28,636 bases of DNA from contig CAZUAH010000133.1 in the NCBI GenBank assembly GCA_964617665.1, positions 1 through 28,636 of the forward strand, in the 5' to 3' direction. The DNA comes from JADHUC01 sp964617665. GTDB lineage: Bacteria; Planctomycetota; Planctomycetia; Pirellulales; Pirellulaceae. The position numbers were made by a program, and so were the translations under genes. Shown here one piece after another: positions 1-7,750 of this stretch; position 1 is the stretch's first letter; each line of letters opens with the position of its first letter. The notes under the pieces were generated by a model. It was not told the DNA's origin. It saw only the letters and a program-made list of their open reading frames with translations, and did not search any database.

Positions 1-489
1 CAAAACCCGAACGATCGGAATATTTACGCTATAGCAACTTTGGTGCACCCGACCCTGGCACCCAGTGGGCAGTCTGGACTGGCCCCGATCGCAGCATGGG
101 CAAAAGCGACGGACATTTGCCCTTCTTGAGCAGCCCGGCAATCAGCATTCCCGTCAGAATATGCATATTCTCTCTGTTCCGTCCCCGTTAAATACTTCCC
201 CGTTCAACTCTACACGCCGATTGGCATCAGTCAACACGCATGAGTTTGGCAATGGGAATTGAGAAGGGATCGGTCGCTTCAGGCCGGAGAAACGGGCGCA
301 GAACGAGCAAGGGCGGCTTAACCTCGGCATTGCGCGACGACGCGGATCAGAGAACTGGCGACGTTATACGTGAGCGAGCCCGAGTCGACGCTCGGACGCC
401 ACTACAATCGCCACGGGGCCCTCATGGGGATGTTTTCGCGAAGCGGTTGGCCTCTTCGTCCCCACAATTCGCCCCTTCTTTGGATCCAA
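1..489. other. Stretch without a supported gene
   Basis: Several short open frames exist here on both strands, but none has a convincing ribosome binding site, a recognisable domain or a planctomycete-like protein composition. The only distinct element I see is a 16-base perfect palindrome at 156-171. The stretch could be decayed sequence, or the regulatory region of a gene beyond the left edge. Confidence 0.5.
156..171. repeat. 16-bp perfect palindrome
   Basis: The sequence AGAATATGCATATTCT is identical to its own reverse complement. It is AT-rich within a GC-rich setting and lies in a non-coding stretch. It could be a binding site for a dimeric regulator, but no adjacent gene was identified. 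Confidence 0.4.
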
Positions 490-492
490 CTG

Positions 493-532
493 AAAAAGGG
501 CTTGGCTTCGACATTTGCCAAAGCCAAGCCCC
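493..532 (-). terminator. Intrinsic terminator, minus strand
   Basis: An 11-bp perfect stem pairs 498-508 with 521-531 around a 12-base loop. Read on the minus strand it is followed by five T (493-497). It would end minus-strand transcription coming from the TolC gene or from an independent RNA within 533-790. Confidence 0.65.
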
Positions 533-563
533 ATAGTTCGACTGCTTGAGTTGGTACTGGCCC

Positions 564-593
564 CCTGCCAGCTCGTCTGGCAGGAGTCGATGT
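564..593 (-). repeat. Repeat hairpin copy B
   Basis: An 8-bp perfect stem pairs 564-571 with 577-584 around a 5-base loop. Read on the minus strand it resembles the hairpin at 722-751, sharing the lead-in TCGAC-Y-CCTGC, where Y is C or T, and the closing GGCAGG. About 20 of 30 positions agree. The differences lie mostly in the loop or as paired changes in the stem. Confidence 0.5.
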
Positions 594-628
594 TTGGGCA
601 GCTAACGCGGCCGCTCACCACCTTGCTT

Positions 629-681
629 ACCTAGTCATCCCCTCTTCGCCGCCGTGGGCGGCGAAGAGGGGACGACTAGGT
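629..681 (-). other. Long near-perfect hairpin, 25-bp stem
   Basis: Positions 629-653 pair with 657-681 around a 3-base loop. Only one of 25 positions is mispaired (637 with 673). In minus-strand RNA that mismatch becomes a G-U wobble, so the stem is continuous; in plus-strand RNA it would be an A-C mismatch. No T-run follows the stem, so it is not a simple intrinsic terminator. It could be a REP or MITE-like element, an RNA-stabilising structure, or part of a small RNA. Confidence 0.7.
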
Positions 682-721
682 GTCTTAGAGAGACGTTTTC
701 TTAGCCTTTCAAACTGGTCCA

Positions 722-751
722 CCTGCCGGTCGAGCCAGCAGGGGTCGAAGT
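722..751 (-). repeat. Repeat hairpin copy A
   Basis: On the minus strand an 8-bp stem (one U-G wobble) pairs CCTGCTGG with CCGGCAGG around a 5-base loop. The flanking TCGAC and the stem resemble copy B at 564-593. One stem position is G-C here and A-T in copy B, which preserves pairing. It lies 39 bases past the stop codon of the TolC gene. Confidence 0.45.
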
Positions 752-789
752 CAGACAGTCGAAATAGGCGGTCCGTGATATTGTCCGCG

Positions 790-3156
790 TCAGTTTGCGT
801 CGTTGATTTCACCGACGAACGATGCTTGGCGGACCTGAGAATCCTGCTGCCGAATCGGATTGGAACTATCCAGGCCCATGGTTCCCCATTGGAATGCCTC
901 GGACCGAAGCGGATTATCAGGAGTAGAATCCGGTATAGCGCTTCCGTCCGCAGTTTGAACCGCCGGTCCATTCAACATCAGCGGCAACGGTCGCTCGGTA
1001 ATCGGTCCAGGCTCTGGTCTTGGAAGAACCTCCGGCTCGGCTTGGCCCTTTCCAGGCACAGCCGGGGTGGGTTCGCCGGAACTGGCATCTGGCGGCACCA
1101 GTTCCTCGGCCGGCAGCACTTCCTCCATCGGCATGTCGATCACGCCTTCGGGTGCCGCCCCACGGCTGACCACGTTTGGACGAGTCCAACCGAAATCGAG
1201 GTAGTAACTGGCGTCTCGCTCTCGAGCACGACCCACGGCGTCCCAGTATGCCTTGTGCGGCCAGGGGCCCTCGGCCAATTGGATATTGTTGTATTCCAGC
1301 AGTGATCCCTTGCGGAAATGGACTTCGGCAATGGCTTTGCTGTAGTCGGTCAAGGCTTGGTAGAAATCACGCTGTGCTCCTGCTCGGCGTTGTTGAGCGT
1401 CCAGAACCAAGTCCAGCGTGCTTTCCCCGCCCTCGTACCGGGCTTCGGCCGATTCTACTTCCGTCTCCGACGCGGACCATCGATTGAAGTGCGTCTGAGC
1501 CAAGACGTAGCTCGCATCCAGGTTCCGAATAGCCGTTGTGAGCAGGTGGACCGAATTCAATTCCTGGTCCTCTAGTTGGGCCTTAGCCCGGGCCAACTGG
1601 AGTTGGGCATTGCGGACACCGGCCAATTCGCGTCGGTAGCCAATCGGCAACCGGAAATCGAAGAATATGGACGCTTCCTGGTAGTTGCCTCGCGTCAGCT
1701 CCTCGAAGGCGGTGGCCCCAACCCCGGCGACCCCGGGCAGGCCTGGCGCCGCGAAGTCGATACCTCTACGATCCGACGTGATCAGTTCATCGCCGACGCC
1801 CACCCATCGGTACAGAGCACCCACGTCCAACTGAGGCAACAGTTGATTCTTGGCACTAATCAATTCCAGTTCACGCTGTTTGATGCTCCATTTCTGCTGA
1901 CGGAGTTCGGGGCTACGTACAAGAGCTTCGCCACGAATCGCTCGCCAGTCGAAGTTGACTCTAGCCATAACTGGCTCGTCGATTGGCCGGATCAAACGAC
2001 CGTCGGTGGCCGCTAGCCCCATCAGGAATCGAAGTTTGGTCTCCGTTTCGTACAATTGACGCAACGAGGTTTCCACCGCGGCACGGAAGAAGAAGTACTG
2101 CTCGCGTGCCTGGGACTCGGCCTGGGCCGACCCCTCACGGTGCCCCCGCTGCTTCATTTCGTAGACCTTTCGCCACGTTGCCTGGGCGCTGTCGCGACCG
2201 ATCTTTGCCGTCTGCAGCGCGCGATACGTGTTGTGAAGGTCCCAATAGGTGTTTTCGATGTCAAGGACAAGGTTACGGACCTGGGATTCGAATCCAGCGA
2301 GGGAGATATCCGTGTTGATCCTCGCTAGGATCACAGGAATGCGGTTGACCATTGTTCCACGACCGCGAAGCAGCGGCTGATCCCATTTCAGTTCGAATTC
2401 GGTTGTCCAAGCGCTGTTGACCCTACGGAACGGGCCAATCCCCGTAGTCGGGTCTGGGAGGCCGTTCCAACGATCATAGGACGTGTTGTTGGCGACGGAG
2501 AACCTCGATCCAGCGGCCGTCTTCTTAATGATCTCTGATCTCAACCCCCCTGCCTCTACATCGTTAATAGCCGGAAATAGGTTCTGGCCGGCGGGGCGGT
2601 TCTGGGCTCGGTTGGTATGGCTGAACAAGCTCGTTGCGGGACTACCCTGGATTCGCAGTAACGCATCGAAGTCGGCCAACGCCGCCTCGACACCGCCGGC
2701 CTGGGCTGCGGTGACGCGCGTGTTGAGGGTACCGGGCCCTTGAAGCGCTGCGTTGCTGGCGATTGAACTTGGACCAGTCTCGGTAATTGCTGGATCATAT
2801 ACGGTGGTATTCCCGGAACGTCCCAACAACCCGTCGGCGAAACCGAACGGCGTAACGCCGCCCAAGTTGCGAATGACCTTGCTGTTCTGCAACGCGATTA
2901 CGATACACTCTTCTAGCGTCAAGTCCCATAATTCGTCGAATTCACTGTTCGTGATCGTCAGCGGATCCTTGGATTCCGTTGCGTCCGGTAGAGACGCTGT
3001 GTCTACGTCTGGGTATTCCAGATCGGTAGCGTGGTCGAGGTAGTGGGACAGATCACCGTCTTCGTGGAAGTAGAAAGGTTGCGTCGGATGGCAGCCTGTG
3101 AAAACGGTCAGAGCGATCAGCAGAAATGCCAAGTGGGTGCTGGATTGCCGGCTCAT
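790..3156 (-). CDS. TolC-family outer membrane efflux lipoprotein
   Basis: This is an outer-membrane channel protein of the TolC/OEP family, which exports small molecules or proteins with an inner-membrane pump. A lipoprotein signal is seen, with hydrophobic residues 9-20 and lipobox Cys22 (FTGC). The family's typical first helix motif, TLEECIVIALQNS, follows at about residues 79-91. Long heptad-like helices rich in Ala, Gln and Glu cover about 280-600, including the second OEP half with YEGGESTLDLVLDAQQRR near 565-585. The last 140 or so residues form a Pro/Glu-rich tail outside the family core. The start is supported by AGGGATGA about 6 bases upstream. No pump or adaptor gene lies next to it, so the substrate is unknown. 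It is transcribed toward the structured region 490-790. Confidence 0.9.
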   Translation of the reverse strand: MSRQSSTHLAFLLIALTVFTGCHPTQPFYFHEDGDLSHYLDHATDLEYPDVDTASLPDATESKDPLTITNSEFDELWDLTLEECIVIALQNSKVIRNLGGVTPFGFADGLLGRSGNTTVYDPAITETGPSSIASNAALQGPGTLNTRVTAAQAGGVEAALADFDALLRIQGSPATSLFSHTNRAQNRPAGQNLFPAINDVEAGGLRSEIIKKTAAGSRFSVANNTSYDRWNGLPDPTTGIGPFRRVNSAWTTEFELKWDQPLLRGRGTMVNRIPVILARINTDISLAGFESQVRNLVLDIENTYWDLHNTYRALQTAKIGRDSAQATWRKVYEMKQRGHREGSAQAESQAREQYFFFRAAVETSLRQLYETETKLRFLMGLAATDGRLIRPIDEPVMARVNFDWRAIRGEALVRSPELRQQKWSIKQRELELISAKNQLLPQLDVGALYRWVGVGDELITSDRRGIDFAAPGLPGVAGVGATAFEELTRGNYQEASIFFDFRLPIGYRRELAGVRNAQLQLARAKAQLEDQELNSVHLLTTAIRNLDASYVLAQTHFNRWSASETEVESAEARYEGGESTLDLVLDAQQRRAGAQRDFYQALTDYSKAIAEVHFRKGSLLEYNNIQLAEGPWPHKAYWDAVGRARERDASYYLDFGWTRPNVVSRGAAPEGVIDMPMEEVLPAEELVPPDASSGEPTPAVPGKGQAEPEVLPRPEPGPITERPLPLMLNGPAVQTADGSAIPDSTPDNPLRSEAFQWGTMGLDSSNPIRQQDSQVRQASFVGEINDAN

Positions 3157-3424
3157 CGATTGATCATCCCTAGCAAGTTGCGTGGTGAAGTCCGTCGACG
3201 CTAACGGGCCGAAGGGCTATGGATTTCTGGCGCATGCGTCACGCACGACACCAAAACTGATTTCAAATAGCCCCCCCGGACCGTTTGCATCCGCCAAAAA
3301 CGAACTCGCACCGAGCGCGAACTGCCTGAGCGGGGCAATCGGTAGAGTTGATATCGGCCGCCTGATCCGCAGACTTTGAGCTTTCTGCGTAATCGTCAAA
3401 GTTTTCCAAGCGGGTGAATGGCGC

Positions 3425-3901
3425 TCAGAGGTACATGCCAACGAAACCGTCGGCTTCGTCGCTAGCAGCCTGCAGCTTCTCGATCCGTTGCTTGGCTTGC
3501 TCCAAATCGCCAGCTTCGATGTAGCGATCGAATTCGACGGAGACAGACTGTACGACGGCCTCGCGTAGCCACTGCACGACAGGCTCGGTAAGCCAATCGC
3601 AACTCTCCAGTGCTAGCTTCACGTCCAGGTCGCACCGAACGGTGCGGAGATCCTCCTGGTCGGTCATCACAGGCCCTTCGAACTGGAACTGGATCATCCC
3701 CACATCATCCCGGTTGGTCAGATGGTATGCGCACTTGCCGTTGTACAAGTAGTAGGTGTTGTATGAACCGTGTTTCTGAATCGCGGCCGAGACGCGATCG
3801 CAGAATTCTCGATACTTGGGCGAGGCGTCGATGGGAACGTCAAAACGGACGACGCTTCGGAGGGGTAAGCAGTCGAAGGTGATTTCGACCCAACGGTTCA
3901 T
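3425..3901 (-). CDS. Conserved hypothetical protein, 158 aa
   Basis: I do not recognise a family. The protein is soluble and acidic, with no signal peptide or membrane segment. It begins MNRWVEITFDC and ends with an acidic helix (about 125-150) rich in Glu, Ala and Gln. I chose the ATG at 3901 because it follows an SD-like GGAAGGGGA; a longer frame reaches 3973 but would run through the terminator of the upstream gene. The gene begins only about 50 bases after that terminator, so it has its own promoter or depends on read-through. Its leader can form two competing stems that include the ribosome binding site. Confidence 0.75.
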   Translation of the reverse strand: MNRWVEITFDCLPLRSVVRFDVPIDASPKYREFCDRVSAAIQKHGSYNTYYLYNGKCAYHLTNRDDVGMIQFQFEGPVMTDQEDLRTVRCDLDVKLALESCDWLTEPVVQWLREAVVQSVSVEFDRYIEAGDLEQAKQRIEKLQAASDEADGFVGMYL

Positions 3902-3903
3902 GT

Positions 3904-3934
3904 CATTCCCCTTCCGGCCGGGGAAATACCCGGC
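3904..3934 (-). promoter_or_regulatory. Possible SD-sequestering alternative stems in leader
   Basis: On the minus strand the leader can form stem 1, in which GCCGGG pairs with CCCGGC (3929-3934 with 3917-3922). It can instead form stem 2, in which UUCCCC pairs with GGGGAA of the ribosome binding site around an 8-base loop. The two stems share the C-rich segment and cannot coexist. The pairing is seen in the sequence; any regulatory role is inferred. Confidence 0.35.
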
Positions 3935-3950
3935 AAATTCGCCGCAAATG

Positions 3951-3987
3951 AGAAAAAAGCCCGGCTCTACCAAGGCGAGCCGGGCTT
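3951..3987 (-). terminator. Intrinsic terminator of the large secreted protein gene
   Basis: A perfect 11-bp stem, AAGCCCGGCTC with GAGCCGGGCTT (3957-3967 and 3977-3987), has a 9-base loop. On the minus strand it is followed by six T at 3953-3958, part of which can extend the stem. It lies just past the stop codon at 4033. Confidence 0.85.
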
Positions 3988-4032
3988 CTGTTGTCCAAGT
4001 ATCAATCAGATTCGCATTTCAGCGGATCTTCG

Positions 4033-6144
4033 TCAATCCTTCTTCGCCGTCCGGGTCCCAAGTGGTGGCTGCTGCCATCCTAACACGATCCAGCCGTTGT
4101 CGCAGTGCAACTGCTGCAAAGCCAGCTTGCCGGCTTGCTGGAACTGACCCGGGAGTTCAATGCCTTCCGAGACGATCTCGGCCTTGAACATATCCTCGAA
4201 TCGCTTCTTCATGAAGGTCTTCATGGCAACTTGGGACGCGCTAAGCCGCTTTGTGGTAAACTCGATTTGCACGTCGCCCAGACGAGTGAGTTTGCTACCT
4301 TCGGCAGTCCGCTCGAACTTGTACGTTGCCGAGATCTTTAACCGATTCTTCAACTCCTGCGAGCCGCGAGTGAACTTCTTGCCGCGAATTGCGATGGTGA
4401 TGTTCTGATCGTCGAAGGTCGTGTCGATGGGGCGTTCCGTATCGAACGTGATCGACCACGGATCGTCCTCTTCCGTGATGACCATTTCCTCGGGGACGCT
4501 GCCCGTCATCTGTTCGACCAATTCGACCAGTTTTTCATCAGTCAAGGTGACGCCGCCCAGTGCAGCCTGGGATAGATTGGCAGCAAACGACTCGTGCAGG
4601 CGTACCGCCAAGTCGTGATTCGCAGCCAATTCCGGGGGCTCGCTGGGTGCCGCTAGCTGATCGGCCCCTGCCCGCAGTCCGACGACATGCATGTAATCGT
4701 CCGTGGTGCTGAACTGCAGGATCTGGGGAAAGGCGTCTCGACGCAGCAACGGGTTACGGAATTTGTCGGAAAACATCTCGGCTCCTTTGCCAAGTATTTG
4801 ACCGACTTCGTCGTCCATCTCGTCTTCTGCACGCCGCGCTGCACGCTGCGAGGCAATGGCTTCAGCGCGGCTCTTGTTCTGCCTGACGCGGCCCCAAGCG
4901 ACGTTTTGGGCAATTGCTGAACCTGCGATACTGGTTACCCTGGTTCTGGTGCGACAGGTGGCCTGTGCCGGGCAGACCGTGATGCCGGTCGCGTCAACCA
5001 CTACGCGTTTTCTAGCATTGACGTTGGTGACTCCACTGCTGTAGATCGTCACGGGGCCGTTGTAGCCAACATTGTCGGAGGTCGTCGTCCCGGAAAGAAC
5101 AATATCAAGAGTTGCTCCTTCGGCATTTGGAACCAAGTCCAATGTCGCCTGGCCTTTCATATGAGCATTGCCACGAATCGACGTACCCATGATGTATTCG
5201 CGCACGCCCATCTCTTTGTCGATCTTGGTATCGAACCCCGTTTTCATCATGGATTCAGCGACTTGCACGACAAGGTTCGGGTGCGAATGGTGCTGTCGGA
5301 TGGCAGCTACCAGGTCTTCAGCCTGACCAAACCGCTCCATCCAGCCTGCTGTCTTCCCAATGATGCTGGAATCCTCGGCGGTCGGCTCTTTGGCGTAGGA
5401 CTCCAAACGCCGCGCCAGTTCGTCTAGGTGCTGCTCGTAGTATTCCTGGGCTTTCGGATTGGACGAAAACAGTATGGCGTCGGCGTAGTTTCGGAGCGCG
5501 AGGCGAACCGCCACGAACTGGGGTTGCTCCAAGCCTGAGGTATCCTCGTAGTACTGCGTAGCAACCGATTGGAGTACTTTGCGATCGGGACCAGCCTCCG
5601 CCTTGAGCTGCTCATCAACCTCTCCCCATCGGAGGTATTCCTTCCACGTGGCAGCATTCTTCTTGCCACCCTTGGCAAGATATAGGTCCAACTTGGTCAT
5701 GGCGTCGACCAGGTTCTTCTTAGCTCGGACCAAGTCCTCATCAGTGATGGGGCGGAATTCGGCTTTGGCGTCGCGTGCCGCCTGCGGTAGTTCCGCGAGT
5801 CGCATCAGCGGAAGCTCGTTCAGCCAAGCTCCCAACGCCTTGCGTACCGCGACGAATCGCTCTTTCGTCAAACCGGCTGTATCGCTGGAGTAAACATCCA
5901 GAACCTCTCTGATTGCCTTTCTATCTGCCTCGGCACCTTTGGCCAATTGCTGTGTGAGCTGTTCAGATTTCAAAAAACGGCGCCAAGCCAGCCCGTCTTC
6001 GCCGTCTCCAAGCCATCTGTGCAGTTCGTCAACAGCCGCCTTTGCCCGCGCCTCTCCCGTCTGAGCCGTCGCGCAATTCGGCCATAGGAAAAGCGGGCTG
6101 GAGAATAAAATGATGACCACAAACAACCTACCGATCACGCGCAT
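4033..6144 (-). CDS. Secreted protein with internal duplication, unknown function
   Basis: A classical signal peptide is seen: MRVIGR, then a hydrophobic core to about residue 20, with probable cleavage after ATA or AQ near 26-28. Two related repeats follow at about 36-110 and 144-222. Each has a TxxYLRW/LAWRRFLK-type segment, then a DRK segment, and ends with DTxGL and QFVAVRLAL or RFVAVRKAL. The middle (about 300-400) is Gly/Thr-rich and beta-like, with a short Cys pair in CPAQATC. The C-terminal third looks mixed alpha/beta. I know similar proteins only as uncharacterised planctomycete proteins. The start has a strong AAAGGAG. A terminator follows the gene, so it is probably monocistronic. 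It likely acts in the periplasm or at the cell surface. Confidence 0.8.
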   Translation of the reverse strand: MRVIGRLFVVIILFSSPLFLWPNCATAQTGEARAKAAVDELHRWLGDGEDGLAWRRFLKSEQLTQQLAKGAEADRKAIREVLDVYSSDTAGLTKERFVAVRKALGAWLNELPLMRLAELPQAARDAKAEFRPITDEDLVRAKKNLVDAMTKLDLYLAKGGKKNAATWKEYLRWGEVDEQLKAEAGPDRKVLQSVATQYYEDTSGLEQPQFVAVRLALRNYADAILFSSNPKAQEYYEQHLDELARRLESYAKEPTAEDSSIIGKTAGWMERFGQAEDLVAAIRQHHSHPNLVVQVAESMMKTGFDTKIDKEMGVREYIMGTSIRGNAHMKGQATLDLVPNAEGATLDIVLSGTTTSDNVGYNGPVTIYSSGVTNVNARKRVVVDATGITVCPAQATCRTRTRVTSIAGSAIAQNVAWGRVRQNKSRAEAIASQRAARRAEDEMDDEVGQILGKGAEMFSDKFRNPLLRRDAFPQILQFSTTDDYMHVVGLRAGADQLAAPSEPPELAANHDLAVRLHESFAANLSQAALGGVTLTDEKLVELVEQMTGSVPEEMVITEEDDPWSITFDTERPIDTTFDDQNITIAIRGKKFTRGSQELKNRLKISATYKFERTAEGSKLTRLGDVQIEFTTKRLSASQVAMKTFMKKRFEDMFKAEIVSEGIELPGQFQQAGKLALQQLHCDNGWIVLGWQQPPLGTRTAKKD

Positions 6145-6540
6145 AACGCCGCTCCTTTGGTTTGTCCACAGAGAATCCGTTCAGAGAAAGATCATGTCTT
6201 ATCAGGGATTATCGATCCAGGCTACGTGTGCTAGTTGAGTCTGGCGCTTATCGTCGTGATATTCTACGGAAGCGGGACATCATTCCCAAGTGCCGTCAGT
6301 GCCCCATCTTAGCGAATTTCGGCGGAGGCCGGGAGACGGTCCACGCTGCAGAACGAAGGCGTGTCAGTGCCAATCCTGGTGGCGGACTGTTGCCTTCTGA
6401 AGACGTTCATTGCCACTCTCGTCCACTTCGGTCCACATCGACCGCGCGCGAGTTGCGGATCCACCGTTAATAGAGCAAAGAAGCCCATATTCTTCAAAGG
6501 AGCTGGGTCTGCTAGATGATCAAGGCGCGATTCCGCCCGT
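6145..6540. other. Intergenic stretch upstream of the secreted protein gene
   Basis: About 400 bases separate tadA from the next minus-strand gene. I looked for an SRP RNA, which often lies by tadA, and for a tRNA, and found neither. Small open frames here lack ribosome binding sites and domains. It presumably holds the promoter of the 6144 gene, but I cannot place it. Confidence 0.4.
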
Positions 6541-6999
6541 CTACTTCTTGCCCAACCGGCGTTTGGCCTCAAAGAAACGGCTCAAGATCTCACCACATGG
6601 TTCGGCAAGCACGTGGCTTATCACCTGAGCTCGATGGTTCAGTCTTGCGTCGGCCAACAAGTGATACAGCGAGTCTACGGCACCGGCCTTGGAATCGGTC
6701 GCCCCATATACGACCACGGGAATCCTGGCCTGAATGATCGCCCCAGCGCACATGATGCAGGGCTCCAATGTGACATACAGGGTGCAGTTTTCTAACCGCC
6801 ACCCACCGACAGACTCCGCAGCTTGGGTGATAGCGATGATTTCCGCATGGGCCGTGGGGTCGCGAAGCTGCTCCCGTTGATTGTGCGCGGAAGCGATAAT
6901 TCGCTCGCCGCGAACGATTACGGCGCCTACGGGGACCTCATCCTCCATCAAAGCGCGTTCGGCTTCCAGGAGCGCTTGTCGCATGTAGTGATCGTGCAT
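6541..6999 (-). CDS. tadA: tRNA-specific adenosine deaminase TadA
   Basis: TadA deaminates A34 of tRNA-Arg(ACG) to inosine so that one tRNA reads several codons. The zinc deaminase signature is complete: HAE at 51-53 (ligand His51, catalytic Glu53) and PCIMC at 80-84 (ligands Cys81 and Cys84). The N-terminus MHDHYMRQALLEA matches the family, and the 152-residue length is normal. CAGGGGA precedes the start codon. The gene is divergent from the VanZ-like gene and stands alone on its strand. Confidence 0.96.
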   Translation of the reverse strand: MHDHYMRQALLEAERALMEDEVPVGAVIVRGERIIASAHNQREQLRDPTAHAEIIAITQAAESVGGWRLENCTLYVTLEPCIMCAGAIIQARIPVVVYGATDSKAGAVDSLYHLLADARLNHRAQVISHVLAEPCGEILSRFFEAKRRLGKK

Positions 7000-7231
7000 C
7001 TATTCCCCTGACGTGCGCGACTAGCGACATTCGACGGATCGCGACAATCGCTATTTGCCGATATAAGAAATTCGAGTATCACATGCCCGCTCGCAGGGCG
7101 GAATCCTGTCTCACCACGGTTTTGCCCATCGACAAGGCCCTGCACAGGCGGAGACTATAGACGCAATACTCAGCACGCGGCAAGTACGCCCGCGGCAGGC
7201 GGAGCGGCATTCACACGTCGGTTTCCTTTCA

Positions 7232-7750
7232 ATGAACCATCGAATTCCATCCAGTGCCAGGATTGCTACCATCTCCGTGCTGGTGGTGTATTGGCTTGCG
7301 ATGTTCGTCAGCACCCATATGCCATCGGGAATGATAGCCCACCCAAGAGCATGGGACAAACTGCTCCATTTTGCAGCCTACGCAGGCCTTACTTTCCTCC
7401 TGGCCTGGCCCGTTGTGGCCCGACTTGGTTCGTCGTTGGCAACATACGCGTATCTGCTGATGATCGCCGCTTGCTACGGGGCTGTGGACGAACTGGCACA
7501 GATTCCCATACGCGGTCGCAGGGCTGACATCTGGGATTGGGTGGCCGATATGGTGGGCGCCGTCGCGGGGCTGGTTGCCTACCGGCTCTGTCTGGCCATC
7601 GTCACAACGCTTCGTTCGCAGACGGCTGGGGGCGTGAAGGATGCCACGCCGCCAGAGGGCGGCCAAGAAGAAAGCCGAGCGAAGTACGCTCGGCTATCTC
7701 GTTTCACGCTGCGGGTCTTAGGTGTGCGGTCTTGCGGGAGAGACGGCTAG
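7232..7750 (+). CDS. VanZ-like family membrane protein
   Basis: This is a small integral membrane protein of the VanZ-like family. Most members have no known activity; VanZ itself gives low-level teicoplanin resistance. Four hydrophobic segments are seen at about 10-28, 44-62, 68-86 and 105-130. The family motifs are present: DKLLHF at 42-47 and a later YGAVDE...Q...R...D..DW.AD pattern at about 84-112. No clear SD precedes the ATG. The last 40 or so residues are polar and are encoded across a strong hairpin (7673-7695). They may be a recent extension that reads through a terminator, since the family core ends before them. The stop codon shares bases with that of the opposing gene. Confidence 0.85.
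   Translation: MNHRIPSSARIATISVLVVYWLAMFVSTHMPSGMIAHPRAWDKLLHFAAYAGLTFLLAWPVVARLGSSLATYAYLLMIAACYGAVDELAQIPIRGRRADIWDWVADMVGAVAGLVAYRLCLAIVTTLRSQTAGGVKDATPPEGGQEESRAKYARLSRFTLRVLGVRSCGRDG
7673..7695 (-). terminator. Hairpin terminator, inside the VanZ-like gene's 3' end
   Basis: A perfect 9-bp stem, AGCCGAGCG with CGCTCGGCT, has a 5-base loop. On the minus strand it is followed by a T-rich run (TTTCTTCTT), which suits termination of the opposing gene that stops at 7747. It lies inside the plus-strand coding region, so it would be translated in the VanZ-like message. Confidence 0.65.

Noticed and set aside
364..621. Minus-strand frame of 85 codons following an AAGGTG near the long hairpin
   Set aside because: It would encode two of the hairpins and the terminator stem, and the product is low in hydrophobic residues with no family resemblance.
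2283..2295. GGGATTCGAATCC, resembling a tRNA T-arm
   Set aside because: It is a palindrome inside the TolC coding region, and no acceptor or anticodon arms flank it.
6145..7231. Possible SRP RNA or tRNA beside tadA
   Set aside because: I read both flanks on both strands and found neither the conserved SRP loop (GGAAGG with AGCAG) nor a T-loop GTTCRA pattern in a tRNA-like setting.
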